From contig OU015493.1 of NCBI GenBank assembly GCA_907164885.2, forward strand, positions 217,174,401-217,238,400: a stretch of DNA of 64,000 bases. The letters are read 5' to 3'. The position numbers were made by a program, and so were the translations under genes. Positions 48,573 through 61,200 of this stretch are shown here, piece by piece. The notes under the pieces are model-generated. The model did not search any database and had not been told where the DNA came from. It saw only the letters and a program-made list of their open reading frames with translations. Numbering within the stretch: position 1 is the first letter of the stretch; each line of letters opens with the position of its first letter. This DNA is from Dolomedes plantarius. Its lineage: Eukaryota > Arthropoda > Arachnida > Araneae > Dolomedidae.

Positions 48573-49906
48573 CATATTTGCTGCCACCAGTATATAAGAC
48601 AAACCCTATTTTCAAACAGCATTTTTTTAAGTACGTTTCTCGTCTACTTAAATGAAAAAATAAAGTACTATAATTTTCATATAAATTGAGTGTAAAATGT
48701 ATTTAGGTATGAAAACAAAGAATATACAAAGTTCAATCAACAAAAAGATAATGAAGCACAAAGAACAAAATAGTTGCCTTTGAATGTTTTATTCATCATC
48801 ATCTTCACCCTGAAAACTTTAAAAATTTCCTTCGGAACTTTCTTTCTTCTCTTGAAATCTCAGAAACTGGGCTACCACTGTGATCTTCAAACAATTCATC
48901 ATCCTCAGAACTATCAAAAGCATTACTCATTCCCTGTTTCTTAAATGATTTTATGGCAATTTCTCATTTCACTGCATCCCATGATGCTCAAACCAGTTTG
49001 CACATTTTGGGAATACTAGTCCTTTTCCATCTTCCTGTTGGAGGCGCATCAAAACTGGAAACTGCCTTCAGGTATTCCACTTCTCCCTTAAGAATCCTTT
49101 GAATGATTTGTTAATGCAAACATCTAAAGGTTGGATCTGGCTAGTTAAACCTCCTGGAATTACAGCTGAGTTTTCATCTCACTAAATTTCTAGCTTCAGT
49201 GTTGTGGCATCAAAATTGATCCTACACCTGCGAGGAAGGTATTTTTATCAGTCCACTGGGATGCCTATACCACACTTTTTGAAGCCATAATTTAATTTTT
49301 TCCATGGGAATAAGCATGAACAAAAATTCCTGTTGGTAATTTTTCCTTGGGTAATGTTCTTCTCTTAAATATCAAGAAAGAAGTCAATTTTGTTCAATCA
49401 GCAAAGCATCATAAAACAATAGTATAATGTATTTTTTCGTGACCAGACTTTTGACAGTAACAGTTTTTGCATGTTTGGAATCCACTGTTTTGTTTAAAAG
49501 AACATCATCCATATTTGACCTGTGAAAGTTTGAAATTCCCCTGTTTCCTGGGGGTTAATATGTGCCAAACAGTCATTCTGCTGCTCTGTTGCCATTTTAT
49601 TTTACATACAGCATTACTTTAAGTTTAAATGCTTTGTCATAGCAATGTCTGTTGGGAATGGCTTACAAAATTGAAACATTTGTGATTTATTGCAACTTGA
49701 AGTAAGAATTTATTTCAACACAATCAAGAACCATTGTATATCATAGTAAAAACACTGCAATAGCTGTTGTTTTGCTCAATTGAAATCCTATATTAGCCTG
49801 TTCAAACAGGCTCAAACCAGTAATGTCTTGGCATCCAAAGGACTCAAGTTAATTGGAAACAGTATTTTTTTAAGGGGAAAAGTGCTTCTTATATGCCAGC
49901 AAATAT
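48573..49906 (-). pseudogene. pogo-like DDE1 transposase remnant
   Basis: Minus-strand sequence reads [20 protein letters not shown] followed by [10 protein letters not shown] (about 49090-49170), the block after the catalytic residues in pogo/Tigger/jerky DDE1 transposases. Downstream come a Trp-rich stretch and an acidic tail, broken by many stops. Terminal repeats CATATTTGCTG..ATATAAGA (48573) and its inverse (TCTTATATGCCAGCAAATATG near 49887) mark the ends. It lies directly behind the UBASH3-like stop codon. Confidence 0.75.
48659..48664 (+). promoter_or_regulatory. candidate polyadenylation signal
   Basis: AATAAA 440 bases after the UBASH3-like stop codon is the first canonical signal I noticed. 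It lies inside the left end of the pogo remnant, so the mRNA 3' end may be supplied by the transposon. Confidence 0.45.
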
Positions 49907-50339
49907 GATACTTATTTTTTTTTTTCAATTTTAAGCTGTGGATTGAGTTGTGGTGTGCATAATTGATTATAATAGCTGTTTAGGATACTGATTTACTGTT
50001 AATTATTAATCTAACAATAAGAAAAGTGTATATAGTTTGTATAAGTTTGAAAAATTGAATCCTTACAAATTCTTTTTCATAGAATTATATTACCCTGTCA
50101 TGCATAGGCCGAAGCAGTTTATTTACTCTTAGAAATATTTGTAGGATGAGCAAACTTAATTATGATCTAGGGCTCTCGCCTGCTGTTTCTTTATCTAAAG
50201 AGTAAAAGCAACTATGTGTTTTAAAATTTACAGAATTTCCCCAAATAATGTTTACTTATCATTTTTAAAAATTGATGATAACGACATATATTTTGTAAAT
50301 ATATATATGTAGACCATGCATTCAATGATGCTGTTTGAA

Positions 50340-50960
50340 TCTCTTTCTGTAGGAATTTAGTTTTCTTGTGTTTAATTTTTTTGGTAATAATGGAGGAACT
50401 AGTTTCATCCTATAGAGGTAAGATGTGTTTATATAAATATAAATTTATACATAAAATGTAGGATGGGGAAACTGTTCCAGTTGTGATATAAATCAAGGAA
50501 TAGAAATATCATTTGTTATTGTGTCATCATCAGTAATGGAAAGAATAGCAATAGATAAAGGGAATCTCACCTGTAAGGCCCCATTGCTGTGTGAAACCCT
50601 ATTAGATGAATTGGTACAGATGTGTTTTTGAATATTTTTATCTTTAAGCTATACTAATTATAGAACTAAATAATCATCAATAATATAAATAAAATAAACT
50701 ACAATAATAATAGTAATTTAATAACACTGGACCTAAAGGGCTGAAATTTTGCATGGCGATTATTCTTATAGTGTTCTAAAATAACATATTTGGAATTATT
50801 TTACGTATTTGAATTTTTTTATAGCCCCTTATTTTAACCAAATGTTATCACTATCTTAAAGTCCATAGAACTTACAAACTTAGAAGTTACAAACTTATGA
50901 TAAAACCAGTATCTGTTGCAGAAAAAGGTAAAAAAAAACCCACAAAAATGTAATGAGAGA
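50340..50960. repeat. old duplication, partner at 55090-55560
   Basis: Collinear diverged similarity with about 55090-55560. Shared landmarks are TTTTTCTG..GAATTT, AATAA(A/T)G..GAACTAGTTTC, TACATAAAATG/GTATATAAAATG, and ATCTTTAAGCTATA. No coding potential. A Helitron fragment has since landed in this copy. Confidence 0.55.
50727..50776 (+). mobile_element. Helitron fragment
   Basis: ACTGGACCTAAAGGGCTGAA and the next 30 bases (...TTTTGCATGGCGATTATTCTTATAGTGT) match the internal block of the Helitron copies at 10269, 12947 and 24699. Nothing else of the element remains. Confidence 0.75.
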
Positions 50961-51301
50961 ATTTTTAAAAAAAATCATTAAAACCATATTATCATATCCT
51001 TAAAAAATGTTTCTAAAATTATCAGTTTGATGATTATTTCAAATGAACTACATTGTTTATATGAAGAAGTACCCCCTGTCCCTAAAAAAAAATTAAATAA
51101 ATAAAAAAATAAAATACAATAAAAATTGTTCTTTAGTTTGCTATTTTTGTGTTCTCAACCAAATGGCCCAGTTTTCACACCATTTCATGTCTTCTTGAAT
51201 GTTAAAAAATTATTGAATTATAACTAAATTTCAATATTTTCCCAATTATTACTGAATGTTAAAATTCATAGCCTTAGTATGTACTCTCACTTTCATTTGA
51301 A

Positions 51302-51322
51302 CCCCCCCCCCCCCCCCCCCCC
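51302..51322. repeat. poly-C run
   Basis: About 21 consecutive C residues in otherwise AT-rich DNA. Length is likely to be polymorphic or uncertain in the assembly. Confidence 0.85.
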
Positions 51323-52169
51323 ATACACACACTCCCAGAGAAAAAAAATAACATTGCAGCTTATTTTTTAGCATAAAGCTTAAATTTATACTTGGGGATC
51401 TAGTGAAATCTAGAAATACATGCTTATCATTTCTCTAAATTCCTTAAAGTTTTGAATTACTATTATACTCTTTCAAATTTTACAGAAGAACATATAAATA
51501 TAATTTCAACTGTAAGAATAACAGCCAGTTATGTCATTTGTTTGTACTTCTCAACAGGTAAGAGAAAATTATCACTTCCTTTGACTCTTTTGTCAAAGGA
51601 AGTGAAAACAAATTAGGTATAAATTTATTAATTGTACAATATTACTCTCTTTTTTCTTCATTTTGTTTAGCTCTTCTGTTACTTTTAAGTTGTACCATAA
51701 ATCAGTGGTTCCCAAATTCTTCCTCATGGTACCTTTAGTGAACTATCATTTTTCCAAGGAGCTCCAGTGTAAAAAAATAGGTCTACCTAACAGTTGCAGT
51801 GTGAAGTTGTTGCAGTTAGGTTTAATAATAATAATAATAATAATAAAAACACTTATAAATTATAAAATTAGTACATATTTTGAATAATTATATCATTGAC
51901 TGAAAAAAATCATAATTAATGGGTTTGATGAGCTTGTTGATCATTACATATCTTCTGCAAGTACAATCACCCCCATTTCTTGTGCCATGTCATATTCATA
52001 TGACACTTGCTTTTAATCACAGTAGATGCCAAAAACCCATCTTCACACAAATATGACACTGTAAATTGAATTAAGATTCACTGAGTTGTACCACATAGCT
52101 GTGGATAATCATCTTTTACTGATATCCAAAAGTCAGTTATCTCTGCCAAATTTTGTCTACAGTGTATTA

Positions 52170-53274
52170 CAGGGGTCCCCAACCTTTTTGTACCCATGAG
52201 CACATTCTAGAATACCGGTCGGATGCCGGGCACCATTTTATTTTTTCAAGGGGAATTTATTGTTGGACATAGTTAATAATGCACACACATAATGTACAAA
52301 AAAATTTAACTCCAAAAATATAATTTAACATATAAAAATTATTGTTAATATTCTTGTGTAAAATAAATGATTACTAAATAATGCATACAAAATCTACAAA
52401 GTATAAAAATTCTTTACAAAAAATATAAATATCAAAATCAATGTGATTTTTGGCATTGCATTTCATTGGCCATTGCTTCGTAATTAGGAGAGTATGATGA
52501 TATTCCTGCTCGCGTGCGCATAAGCAATCATCAAAATGTTCATTTAAGTCGTGATCTGTACTTTGAATTTATGATATTCATTGTCGAAAATAATGATTCA
52601 CACAAGTATGTGGAACCGAAAAATGATTTTATTTTATATGCTGCTCTTTTCAAGAATGGAAATTTGTTTCTGTCAACTATAATCCAGAAATTCTCATCTG
52701 ATACAAGGGATTTTAAGACAATGTGGTTCTGAAGATCCAAAATTTCTCTCTCCAGTTCTTATGTCCTTACTTGAACAAGCTCTGAAATGTATGTAGCTAG
52801 TTTGGTTACATTTACTTAGTAAGTAAAAGGATTAACAAAAAAGGTGGCCATTGGCTTGATGATATTAAACTGCTAGAAGCGCTTTTCAAACTGGTCTTGA
52901 AGTAATTGAAGTTTTATAACAAATGTTGATAAGTCATTTTCCCTGTCTCCTATCATTTTTTTTCATATTTGGAAAATGCACAAGGGACCTCATCTTCAAA
53001 TGTGATATCCACAAAGCCAGTTTAGCTTAAAGAGTTTATAGACACTATCATTGTAAACATATGTTTGTCCTTTCCCTGCAGGTCTAAGTTTAAATAGTTT
53101 AGTTTTTCCATTATATCTGTTAAAAAAGCCAAATCTGCTAGCCAACAAGAATCTGTTTAAAAAAAATTTTATTTTTGGCAGAGATAATTTTTTTTCTTCA
53201 ATTAAATCTATAAATCTAGGGCACAAATCGGGTGCACGTAAAACGATTGGCAGGCATAGGGTTGGGGACTCCTG
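52170..53274 (-). pseudogene. hAT transposon remnant (GTF2IRD2/Charlie-like)
   Basis: Ends CAGGGGTCCCCAACCTTTTT and GGTTGGGGACTCCTG with an 8-bp duplication GTGTATTA/GTGTATTG (52162-52169, 53275-53282). On the minus strand, W-L-A-D-L-A-F-L-T-D-I-M-E-K-L-N (near 53130) and YLCESLFSTMN followed by SKYRSRL (near 52560, the hAT C-terminal dimerisation block) belong to a hAT transposase. Stops and frameshifts break it, and the N-terminal half and DDE core are deleted. Confidence 0.88.
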
Positions 53275-53949
53275 GTGTATTGTCACAAAGTCAAACAATG
53301 AGATTTTCATCTTCTAGAGAAGTAAATTCAGATAGATCTTTGGCCCTGAACCTAGCTTGAATCCATATGAAATGATCATATTATTTATTATATGTATTTT
53401 TCAAACCCATTGATAAGCTGTGATATATGCTTTTCAAAAACAAATTTAATATTGTGAGAAAAATCATCTTCATTAGATTACAAACTGCTTCAAAACTGGA
53501 AAATTACCTTTGGCAATAACTTTGTTCACATTTCTTCTCCCTAGCAGTAATTTTTTCTGAAAGATGAAATCTACTCAATGAATTTCAAAATATGCATGTT
53601 GCTTTCTCACTAACAGAAATAAAACTTCTTAAAAATATTACATAGGTATGCTAGTTTTACCAAAAGTTCTTTTTCTGCATACACATACATGTTTTTCCTT
53701 TTCCAGAAACTCAAATAACTAGAAATGTTGCCAGAAGAGAACCATTGTAGGGGGCAGTAGTACAACAAAAACATGTATTTGGCTCCTATGGTTTCAGACT
53801 TTTTTTCAGATATCAATCAATTCAATTCTGAAACCTTGTAGACTAAGAGACATTTCAAGAAAAATATATTTAATGGCACCCCTGTAAGCCAGATACAGCA
53901 CTGAGGCAAAGTTTCAGAATCACTTTTAAAAATTAATATCTTTTTATGT

Positions 53950-54450
53950 TTTCTCTGTGTTGAACTATGTAGGTTTTTCTGTTATAGTTATTTTTAATAT
54001 TTTTCTTGTTTCTTTAACTGTTGTAGTGCATTTATATTACAAATCAATGTTTTCCTTTATCTTCACTTTTAGAAGTCTAAGTGTATTTTTATTATTTACT
54101 GTTAAATGCTATTGTTTACACTTTTTACTTTTGGTTTTTGTTGTGTTATATTCATACTTTTGTTTCCTACAATCTGTGATATTACTCCTTGTGTATTATT
54201 TTTATTTGAAAACATATGAAATTATATTCAGCAGTAATTGAGTATAATGATGAAAAAAGCTCAATCAGAAATGCTGTATTTTTTAAAAATTAAATAAATT
54301 TTATCTTTATGCATTTGTGATAATCATTGCATTTTGAAAATCATATTTATTTTCAAATATATTTAAGCATTTTATGAAGGGTTATATCTGGATTGTTATT
54401 TTCAGAAGTCAGCTTTAGAACAAAGCTGACCAAAGACAGAAAACATATCT
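53950..54450. repeat. old duplication, partner at 57240-57750
   Basis: Similar order and spacing of shared blocks: AATCTGTGATATT (about 54171 and 57510) and CATTTTGAAAATCATAT (about 54329 and 57676), then a run to AGCTTTCAGAA-like sequence. Distance between the two blocks is close to equal in both copies. Non-coding; the small ORF at 53957-54241 is compositional. Confidence 0.5.
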
Positions 54451-55708
54451 CACCTAAGATATTATTGTGAGTAAAATAGTTCCCAGTGATTTGACTCATC
54501 TTTTTAATCTAAATCAACCAAGACATATTTACTGGCGCACACTGAAATTCTTATCTTGTATCATGATACAATAAATGGAATTTCATGTCACTCACATCAA
54601 ATTTAGTTAATTAGTAATGCTGTCATTCAGAATAAAATATGTTCAAAAAGCTATTTTGGGGAAAAAGAACTTCTTTGAACTCTAAAATTATCTATTTTTT
54701 TCAAGATTTCAGTGCACTAAGGATTGCTTTGATATAATTTATACAATGATAGATGAATGGTAAAATTATTTGAAAAAAAATTGTTAGGCTGGTTATTTCA
54801 TTGAACAAGTACATTGAATAAAATAGTTTAAGCCAATTTTTTCCATGAAGGAAATAAGGGCTTATATAAGCCTTGTATATAGGGTTTCTGATTGTGGGGA
54901 TTTGACCAGGTCAGTTAATGAATTAACATATATATTTCTAATAAATGTTTGTAATTAAGCTTAATGCAAAGATGTATTGAAATTTATATATTGGCTGCAA
55001 AGAGAGTGTAATTGCAGATTAAAAATTAATGGTAAAATTTTTTCAAATGAAATTTGGAAATTAATTTTATACATGCAGTAAATGTACCTGGTGGTACTGC
55101 TAAATCTTTTTCTGAAAGAATTTGATATCTTCTGGTTATATTTCCTTGGCAATAAAGATGAAACTAGTTTCCATCTCTGTAGTGAAGGGAATCTTTACAT
55201 GAATGGAAATTCGTATATAAAATGAAAGATGAAAGTGTATTCTGAATGTGATGATGTGAAGAAAGAGAAAAATTATTTCTTTATCACTGGTGCTAAGAAT
55301 AACTTAATAGATGAAATGATTTATCTCTGAATAATGTGATCTTTAAGCTATAAAAACATAAGAACTTAAAATGCTTTTAGGAGTTAAAGTAATAATAATG
55401 TAATGATGCTAAAAAAACAGCAAAGTCTAAAAAACTAGTATCATATAAAGTATTTTCTTCTGAGTTACATACTAACAAATAATTTGGATTTTATACCTAT
55501 TGACAATAACACTAAAGGCGAAAAAAATCTAAAAACTTCATCTTTCATTTTTTTCAAGTAAACAGTTTCATATTTCATTAATATGTATGCATATATTTGT
55601 GTATTGCAAAATTAAAACATATTTGTGTTTGAAAATCTAAAATTTCTTTTATATAACATGGAAAGAAGAATTACAGTTGAATAACTGTAATTCATTTCCT
55701 TTGTTAAT

Positions 55709-55925
55709 TTTATTTTAAAACTGTCTTGGTTTGTACATGCAAACCTGTAACATTTAAACTTTTCCCCAGTAATTTAGTAAAATAAACAACAGTTATCAAT
55801 GGTTAATGTATTAATATTTTTGTAGATTAAATTTTATTTTAAAACTGTCTTGGTTTGTATATGTAAACCTGTAACTTTTCTCCAGTATTTTAGTATAATG
55901 TACACCAGTTATCAATAGATAATGT
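55709..55925. repeat. tandem duplication of about 120 bases
   Basis: The block ATTTTATTTTAAAACTGTCT through the CAGTTATCAAT.G.TAATGT end occurs at about 55707-55810 and again at 55828-55925. Only moderate divergence separates the two copies. Non-coding. Confidence 0.7.
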
Positions 55926-57039
55926 GTAAGGATATGTAAATTTCACATAAAAAATATCGCAATTTCATTAAAAAAAAAAAAAAAAAAAAAACTAAGCTGA
56001 GATTGTAGCAAAAGCTAAGATTGTAGTATTCTCCACATTATGTTGCTTAAGTCTTTGCCTTCTGTCATTAATTACTATGTTGTACATACTAAAATACCTC
56101 AGCATTTACTGTTAACGGGACTATAGAGGCTTTATATAGCTGCTTTTGCAAAGATAAGGTAGCAGCATTTCGTTTCAATTAAAATCAGTATAACATCAAC
56201 AGGAGTCTCTTGGTTGAATACTGTAAGTAGCTGAAATACCCTTGACTTTGGCACTCAAGAGACGTTCTTAAACCTACAAGACTTGATGGTTGATTTTTAC
56301 AGTTAGATTTTTAGGTTCGACTCCGGTACGGACAAACTGTCTGGGTGAAATATTGAGAAAATCCGAAGGAGAGTGAGATTTCTCAGTTAAAGGCCATGGA
56401 TGTTCTTAGTTAAGCAATTATGTTAATAAATTATTTCTATTACTACCCAATTTTGCTTAAAAAGCCGTTTACCACTGAGTTTTTGCCGAAAAGTAGTAAA
56501 AAAATAATTATCACATTTATTTGCTCATATCGGCAAATTTTACATCTATTTAGTAAATGCGAAAATTATGTATCCCTAATAATATGTTAATATTTTTGTA
56601 GATATAATATAATAAGAAATACAAATAATTCTATCAAAGTGTATTAAACTGCTATCAAACTGTTCATTGTTGGATTGTTGATTGAAGTATATGTTTTAAA
56701 TAATGTTATTTCTTTATATTTATTTTCAGTTTCAAAGTGTTTATAAAATTAGCTTTTATTTAAGAACATTTAATTATGTCAGATATAATAGCAATGGAAT
56801 TCTTTATTCATGAACCTCATTTATATCTAATATTTACTCAATATAATTTGCAATTATGTATGAATGACGCATTTTATTTTAAGAATTACAGTGAACTTTT
56901 AGTAAGAATATAGAAGGATATATTTTTATAGAAAGATGTTTAATCCTAAAACTGAATTGTTTCCAAAATTGTGGATTTGTGAAACATAGTCTAGCTTACC
57001 AATTCTAAAATACTACTTTTTATTATTTTTTGTTTAATA

Positions 57040-57221
57040 CGGAGGCACTTTGTTGCGAGACGATCACCTTTTGTTATTCATCATGTTTAGCTGGCTACTT
57101 TATTATGGGAGCACCGTACAGGTGAGTTAGCATTGCTCTCTATGAGCCTTATTTGGGATTTGAACCCAAGCCCACTGTGTGGCAGCTCAGATCGCTAACT
57201 ACTACACCAAGTAGGCAGCTT
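57040..57221 (-). mobile_element. tRNA-derived SINE
   Basis: Minus strand starts AGCTGCCTACTTGGTGTAGT, with GGTGTAGTAGTTAGCG as A box and GGGTTCAAATCCCA as B box. A GC-richer body follows. Flanking duplication not identified. It differs from the SINEs at 12488, 22906 and 25491. Confidence 0.7.
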
Positions 57222-58051
57222 AGTTTTTATTATAAATACACGTATTTCTGAGTTTTGTTTAATTTCTATTTTTTTATATTGAAAATTCTTAAGGCTTTTT
57301 TTCCATGTTTATTTTCTCCATTATAATTAATTTTAATATATTTTTTTTCTTGAATTATGGTCAAGAAACTTATATTGCGAACAATACTTAACTTTTATTC
57401 TGATTTTAAGAAGTTTTAATTTATTGTTGCTTGCTGTTATGCATATTAATAATTTCAGTTGCTTGTAAAATAAACAATTCTTTTATTTCATTGTATTATA
57501 TTTTAGTAATCTGTGATATTGTATCTGGTTGGTATTGTTTTTATGTAGAAACCCACGACTTGAATTATTATTGTGATGGATAACATTTACCAAATACTGG
57601 AATTAACAATAAAAACATTTATGTATTTTAAGAAAATGAATTGCATTTAATGTGTCTTTCAGTTTATAGTGGTTACATTTTGAAAATCATATCTCTTCAA
57701 ATATTTCTTTAGCACATTTACAACCTCAGATCAACTTTCAAAAGTTAACTAAAGGTAGTAAAAATTCTGCAATATATTATTTTCTATAAGGAAGATCCCA
57801 ATATTTTGAATTCAACTCCTGTTTAATTATAAGATGTATAATGAAGTTTCAATTAAAAAAATGTAGAATTACATATTGCTTTGGAGAAACATATGGGTGC
57901 TTAATTGTATATAATGTTATAGTCAATAATAGTTATGACTTAACAGTGTGAATCAAAGGTTTCTCAAATTTCATTAGGTATGCACTAACATTCATTTTGT
58001 TATTTTGTAATTTTTTAATATAACAGACAAATAAATGCATTTATAACATAT

Positions 58052-58273
58052 GAGGCGGTGAAAGGCAAAGTGGTGTAAGTCACATTTTCAACTTTTTTTA
58101 TTTGAGGGCGAAAATATAATCTCCAGGTTCAATTTATAGTGGAATTGCAAATAATTATTTTCAATATTATAATAATTACTATGAATTATAATTTGCTCAA
58201 TTTATAGTGGAATTTTTTGTAGTTTTTGTAGTAAAATGCTTTGGACTTACACCACTTTGCCTTTCACCGCCTC
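58052..58273. mobile_element. MITE with long terminal repeats, copy 2
   Basis: Same 30-base inverted ends as the element at 28368 (GAGGCGGTGAAAGGCAAAGT...) and the same interior, but shorter because the AT tract is not expanded. ATAT-type flanks (ACATAT / ATATGA) may be a short target duplication. Confidence 0.82.
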
Positions 58274-61200
58274 ATATGACAGTGATCAGAAAGCTGTGTA
58301 TATATATATATATGTGTGTGTGTCTGTATTTACTGTGATTCTGAAGTGCAAAAACTTGTCCTTGCACAGTAAATTATTTGATTAATACAGTATGGAGTAA
58401 CTAAATGATTAATTTAAAATAGAATTTATAGATATATATAAAAAAATTGCAGTTTTCAATTCTGGTAAGATAATGAACTTATTAATGGTTTTATATAAGA
58501 AATCTGAAGTGAAATCAGTTGAACTTATTATCGAATTCATAAGATGTCTCAAAAAAGCAAGGATAAACCATCATTTATGTATTCCTCAAGAATGGAAATG
58601 GTTTGTATGAAAATAAGTTTAGAAATGCTTTTCAGCTATTGTTTACCAGTAGTCATAAACTATGTTTTCACATCTAGTCGCAGAAATTTTTTGCAAAGAA
58701 TAATATCGCTCAGAGATCCCATTGACCTGCTAAACTAGTTACTGAATAAACCTAACTTCAGCTAAAAGAATCAACATTTTTAATTATTGAATCCCTTAGA
58801 ACCATTTTATTCAACTTCTTGTCCCTTTTGTTTATTTACTGGTTAGTCTGACTAAAATTTCATGCTAGATAAACCCTCATTTTATCATGGATTAACAAAT
58901 AAATAATTTGTATCAATAGAAAATCTAATGGTATTGATTAAAGAAAAATGCAATACACTTTCATGTTACTGTGAGCAGTGAACAAATGGGCAAAGTTTAA
59001 CAATAGTGTACAAGATTGATTAATATTGCTGCTCACGTCAGTGTGATTTATTGAATGTCAAGAACATTTTGGAGCTATGGCACAATAAACTAGAATAAGA
59101 ATATACTGTGATTTAAGAAGGTTATAAAGATAAAAAATGCCATAAACTTGTTTTGTTTTCATAACTTTTATTTGGAAACTTCATACAGAGCTGTGCATGT
59201 AAGTATATGAAAAAATAACTATGTGCACCACAGATTGAAAGTATTGTAATATTTTTAATATCACTTTAAAGGCATGTGCTTACTATTTCTCAATTTAGCA
59301 GAAACAGAAAAAACAGCCTCACATACTTTAATACTTAAAAAATTACAAACATGATAAACCAGTCAAAGCCCATAACAAAAAATATTTTTTCCATACGTAT
59401 AAATATATAACTTCATGCAGAAACATTTTGCACACAATGAGCATGTAAAAATATCTCAAAAAATGAAATTGACAGTATATCTAAGGAAATCATTATATAG
59501 TGCGAAAATTGCTTAATTTTAAAACAATCTTTTAATTACTTAGGAAAATATCTAACCAATACTGGAATTAACCTCCATTTGGAAGTTTATACACATATAT
59601 AGTAAGATATATTAAAGTAATAATAATAATGTTAAAGTTTTCACTTATTTTGTTTTATTTGTTAAATCACTAGTTTATATTTTTTAATAAGAAATTAGGT
59701 CAGTCTGCTCTTTATCAATTCTGTAAATTAAGGACTTAGAGAAATAATTCTACATTTTAAATACTACATTTTGCAAGCGAGGGTTTTAATACTGTAGTTT
59801 ACAAACTAATCGATTTCTTCTGTCTGAGAGAAGTTAGCATATTTCATTTTAAAGAATATGAAAACATCAATTTCATATTTTGTTTTTAATTGCAATTAAC
59901 AATAACATTTTAATGATAGAGAAGCTGTAGTTTTTCTCATGATTAACCACATATGTTAAATATTAAGTAGGAACAAATCCATGGATTTATAATAAGATAA
60001 ATATATATCAAAATAATCTTGGTAGCAAAGATAAGATTCAAGGAAAAAATTGGCTGTTCAGGTATTAATAACTCAGTTTGAGGTTTTGCAATTTTAGTTG
60101 TGAGTAAACTGTTAAAAGAACTGAAACAAGAATTTCATACAAAAAAGATATTCTACAGAATAATGAATCAGCATCAAATGACAGACATGATTTCAACATC
60201 AAAATTGACTATGTGATAAAAAAAATAAAACATTCAGAGAAATAAAATATCTCCTAATGTAAAGAATATCAATATTTATATTACAATGAATAACCTTAAA
60301 ACCTCTGACAAACACATAATGAAATTCTTTAAACAACCGACACAAAATTTATGAGAAATGACAAAAAGACATTAAGTCAAATTTAACATCCCTGAAAGAA
60401 ATATATATATTATGGCAATCTACTTGAATAATGTCAATATCCTAAAATTAAAAGAAAACTGTAAATTCTCAAATTGTAGAATTTCCTTTTTTTTAAAAAT
60501 GAATAATTCATGTATACAAAGTTACTTAAGACTCAGCTATCTACTGACAAAGAAAATAATATACATTTAAAACAATAACTGCACCAGGTTTAAAGCAGTA
60601 TGTTTACATAGGATTCTTAAGGTCCTTTACAAACTCCTTCATTTTACTTTCTGTTTTAGAGTCCTTTAAAAGTTTTTAAAAAGTACTTCAAAGTCACTTT
60701 TTTTTCTTGTTCTTACCAGTCCACAAAAAGTACTTATTTTAGAACCGGAATTTTTGTGTCTGTGTGCCAGTCTGTCATTTATATCATTGTTATTCAGGAT
60801 AAGAATGCTTATTTGATGTTATCCCTTTCACCTCCTCACAACAAATATAAAAAACTACTGGTTTTCCCTAATGACTTACCTTGACACCGATTGGCTATGT
60901 AAACTTATTCTGGTAAATGCTAGAAAAACTAAACACATCCCAACCTGTAAAAGTAATTTTGAAATAATATTTTAAATGTCATGAATTCATGAAATTAATA
61001 TTTTAGCAAAAATTATCGTAAGGTTGTGATTCTAATACAGATATATTTTCAGTTATATAAACTTTGAAAATAAAACATTTTAAATCCTTTTTGATATCCT
61101 AAAAGTCCTTAAGGGCGCCTTATTTTTGATATCTCAAAACAAGTAGGAACCTTGTTATAGCTACACATTTTTTTAGAAATATTTTTTTTCCCAACTAAAT

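Noticed and set aside
52514..52732. Plus-strand ORF
   Set aside because: It is the antisense of the hAT C-terminal block.
56290..56400. B-box-like GGTTCGACTCC as a SINE
   Set aside because: No A box at the right distance and no flanking duplication. A remnant is possible but not supported.
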